Assembly: GCF_015244565.1 (NCBI RefSeq) | Contig: NZ_JABCQG010000007.1 | Coordinates: 86,254 to 150,253, forward strand | Reading direction: 5' to 3' | From: Gluconobacter vitians | GTDB taxonomy: Bacteria; Pseudomonadota; Alphaproteobacteria; Acetobacterales; Acetobacteraceae | Length of the DNA: 64,000 nt | In this document: positions 63,752 through 64,000 of the stretch, piece by piece | Numbering within the stretch: the first letter of the stretch is position 1 | How the letters are laid out: the number at the start of each line of letters is the position of its first letter | Translations under genes and position numbers: made by a program | Notes under the pieces: generated by a model | Databases searched by the model: none | The model's input: the letters and a program-made list of their open reading frames with translations, nothing else | Told to the model about the DNA's origin: nothing

Positions 63752-64000
63752 GGCCACGTTGACAAAAGATCTATACGATCTGCCTGAGATCTGATTCACT
63801 TCCTGGCTGTGGGATACCGGACAGAGAGAACAGGCATGGCACGAGGCGATCTGACGGATCAGGAATGGGCGGTGATTGGTCCGCTTCTACCGCCTGAGCG
63901 TGGACGTGGGGCACGTCCATCTGGAGACAATCGCCAGTTTCTCAATGGTATGCTGCATGTTCTACGAACGGGTTGCCCCTGGCGGGACATGCATGAACGC
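63752..64000 (+). mobile_element. Second IS5-family element, cut by window end
   Basis: A likely left end begins near GGCCACGTTGACAAAA at 63752, about 84 bp before a transposase start; the right end lies outside the window, so the terminal repeat cannot be checked. The 63635-63751 stretch between the two elements is AT-richer than the rest of the window and holds no gene that I can support. Confidence 0.6.
63836..64000 (+). CDS. IS5-family transposase, N-terminal part
   Basis: The first 55 codons are present: MARGDLTDQEWAVIGPLLPP, then ERGRGARPSGDNRQFLNGML and HVLRTGCPWRDMHER. This is the DUF4096 N-terminal domain of IS5-family transposases of the IS1031 group, distinct in sequence from the element just upstream. 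The gene runs off the end of the window, so catalytic residues and integrity are unknown. Confidence 0.88.
   Translation, partial: MARGDLTDQEWAVIGPLLPPERGRGARPSGDNRQFLNGMLHVLRTGCPWRDMHER

Noticed and set aside
1..64000. Search for tRNA, rRNA, CRISPR arrays and prophage modules
   Set aside because: No tRNA cloverleaf, rRNA segment, spaced repeat array or phage structural gene was recognised by eye; a tRNAscan or CRISPR search was not run.

Overview
The window looks like the chromosome of an acetic acid bacterium (Acetobacteraceae), most likely Gluconobacter or a close relative. This is an inference from GC-rich coding sequence with strong third-position bias, a hopanoid C-3 methylase, a DkgA-type ketogluconate reductase, many sugar-related genes and IS5-family insertion sequences of the IS1031/IS427 type. 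No rRNA, tRNA, CRISPR array or prophage was found. Gene density is high, with many 1-11 bp gene overlaps.

Layout. 0-6.7 kb: a small secreted His/Lys-rich protein, the ribosome GTPase typA, queF coupled to an AAC(3)-like acetyltransferase, a flavin reductase, a beta-barrel porin and a DkgA-type aldo/keto reductase. 6.7-16.2 kb: a large soluble multi-PAS/GAF hybrid histidine kinase, an SDR oxidoreductase, a FUSC-type efflux protein with an upstream LysR regulator, a GalP-type sugar/H+ symporter and a Pmp3-like peptide. 16.2-25.7 kb: an alpha-glucan cluster, with glgX divergent from glgA-glgB-treZ, closed by a convergent secreted GH144-like protein. glgC and treY are not in the window. 25.9-34.8 kb: xanthine dehydrogenase xdhABC, and upstream on the same strand a four-gene peptide/nickel-type ABC transporter without a binding protein, led by a 65-aa membrane protein and a three-hairpin region. 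35-36.9 kb: cysK and an RBBP9-like hydrolase.

36.9-50.3 kb is a copper and iron island. One arm (minus strand) carries a Cu+ P-type ATPase, a BacA/YddA-like ABC transporter and a siderophore-type TonB receptor whose stop overlaps the transporter start. The divergent arm carries a CopL-like Cys/His/Met leader protein, a Tat-exported multicopper oxidase, an outer-membrane PcoB/CopB protein and a Met-rich periplasmic protein, followed by a convergent CsoR repressor. Next come Fur-box-like sites and feoA-feoB plus a Cys-rich FeoB-associated peptide. Together these would export and oxidise copper while importing iron.

50.3-62.7 kb: phoD, an intergenic region with a perfect 18-bp inverted repeat, hpnR, a TPMT-family methyltransferase, a Dda-like helicase, a BASS transporter, a membrane GGDEF protein, a second FUSC paralogue, a DHA1-type MFS transporter and a small membrane protein. 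62.8-64 kb: a complete 843-bp IS5-family element with a -1 frameshift site, and the start of a second IS5-family element cut by the window end.

No single locus is demonstrably a new system. The least explained pieces are the structured leader at 34.8 kb, the 18-bp hairpin at 52.2 kb, the leader/hairpin arrangement before the multicopper oxidase, and the TonB receptor/ABC pair inside the copper island.
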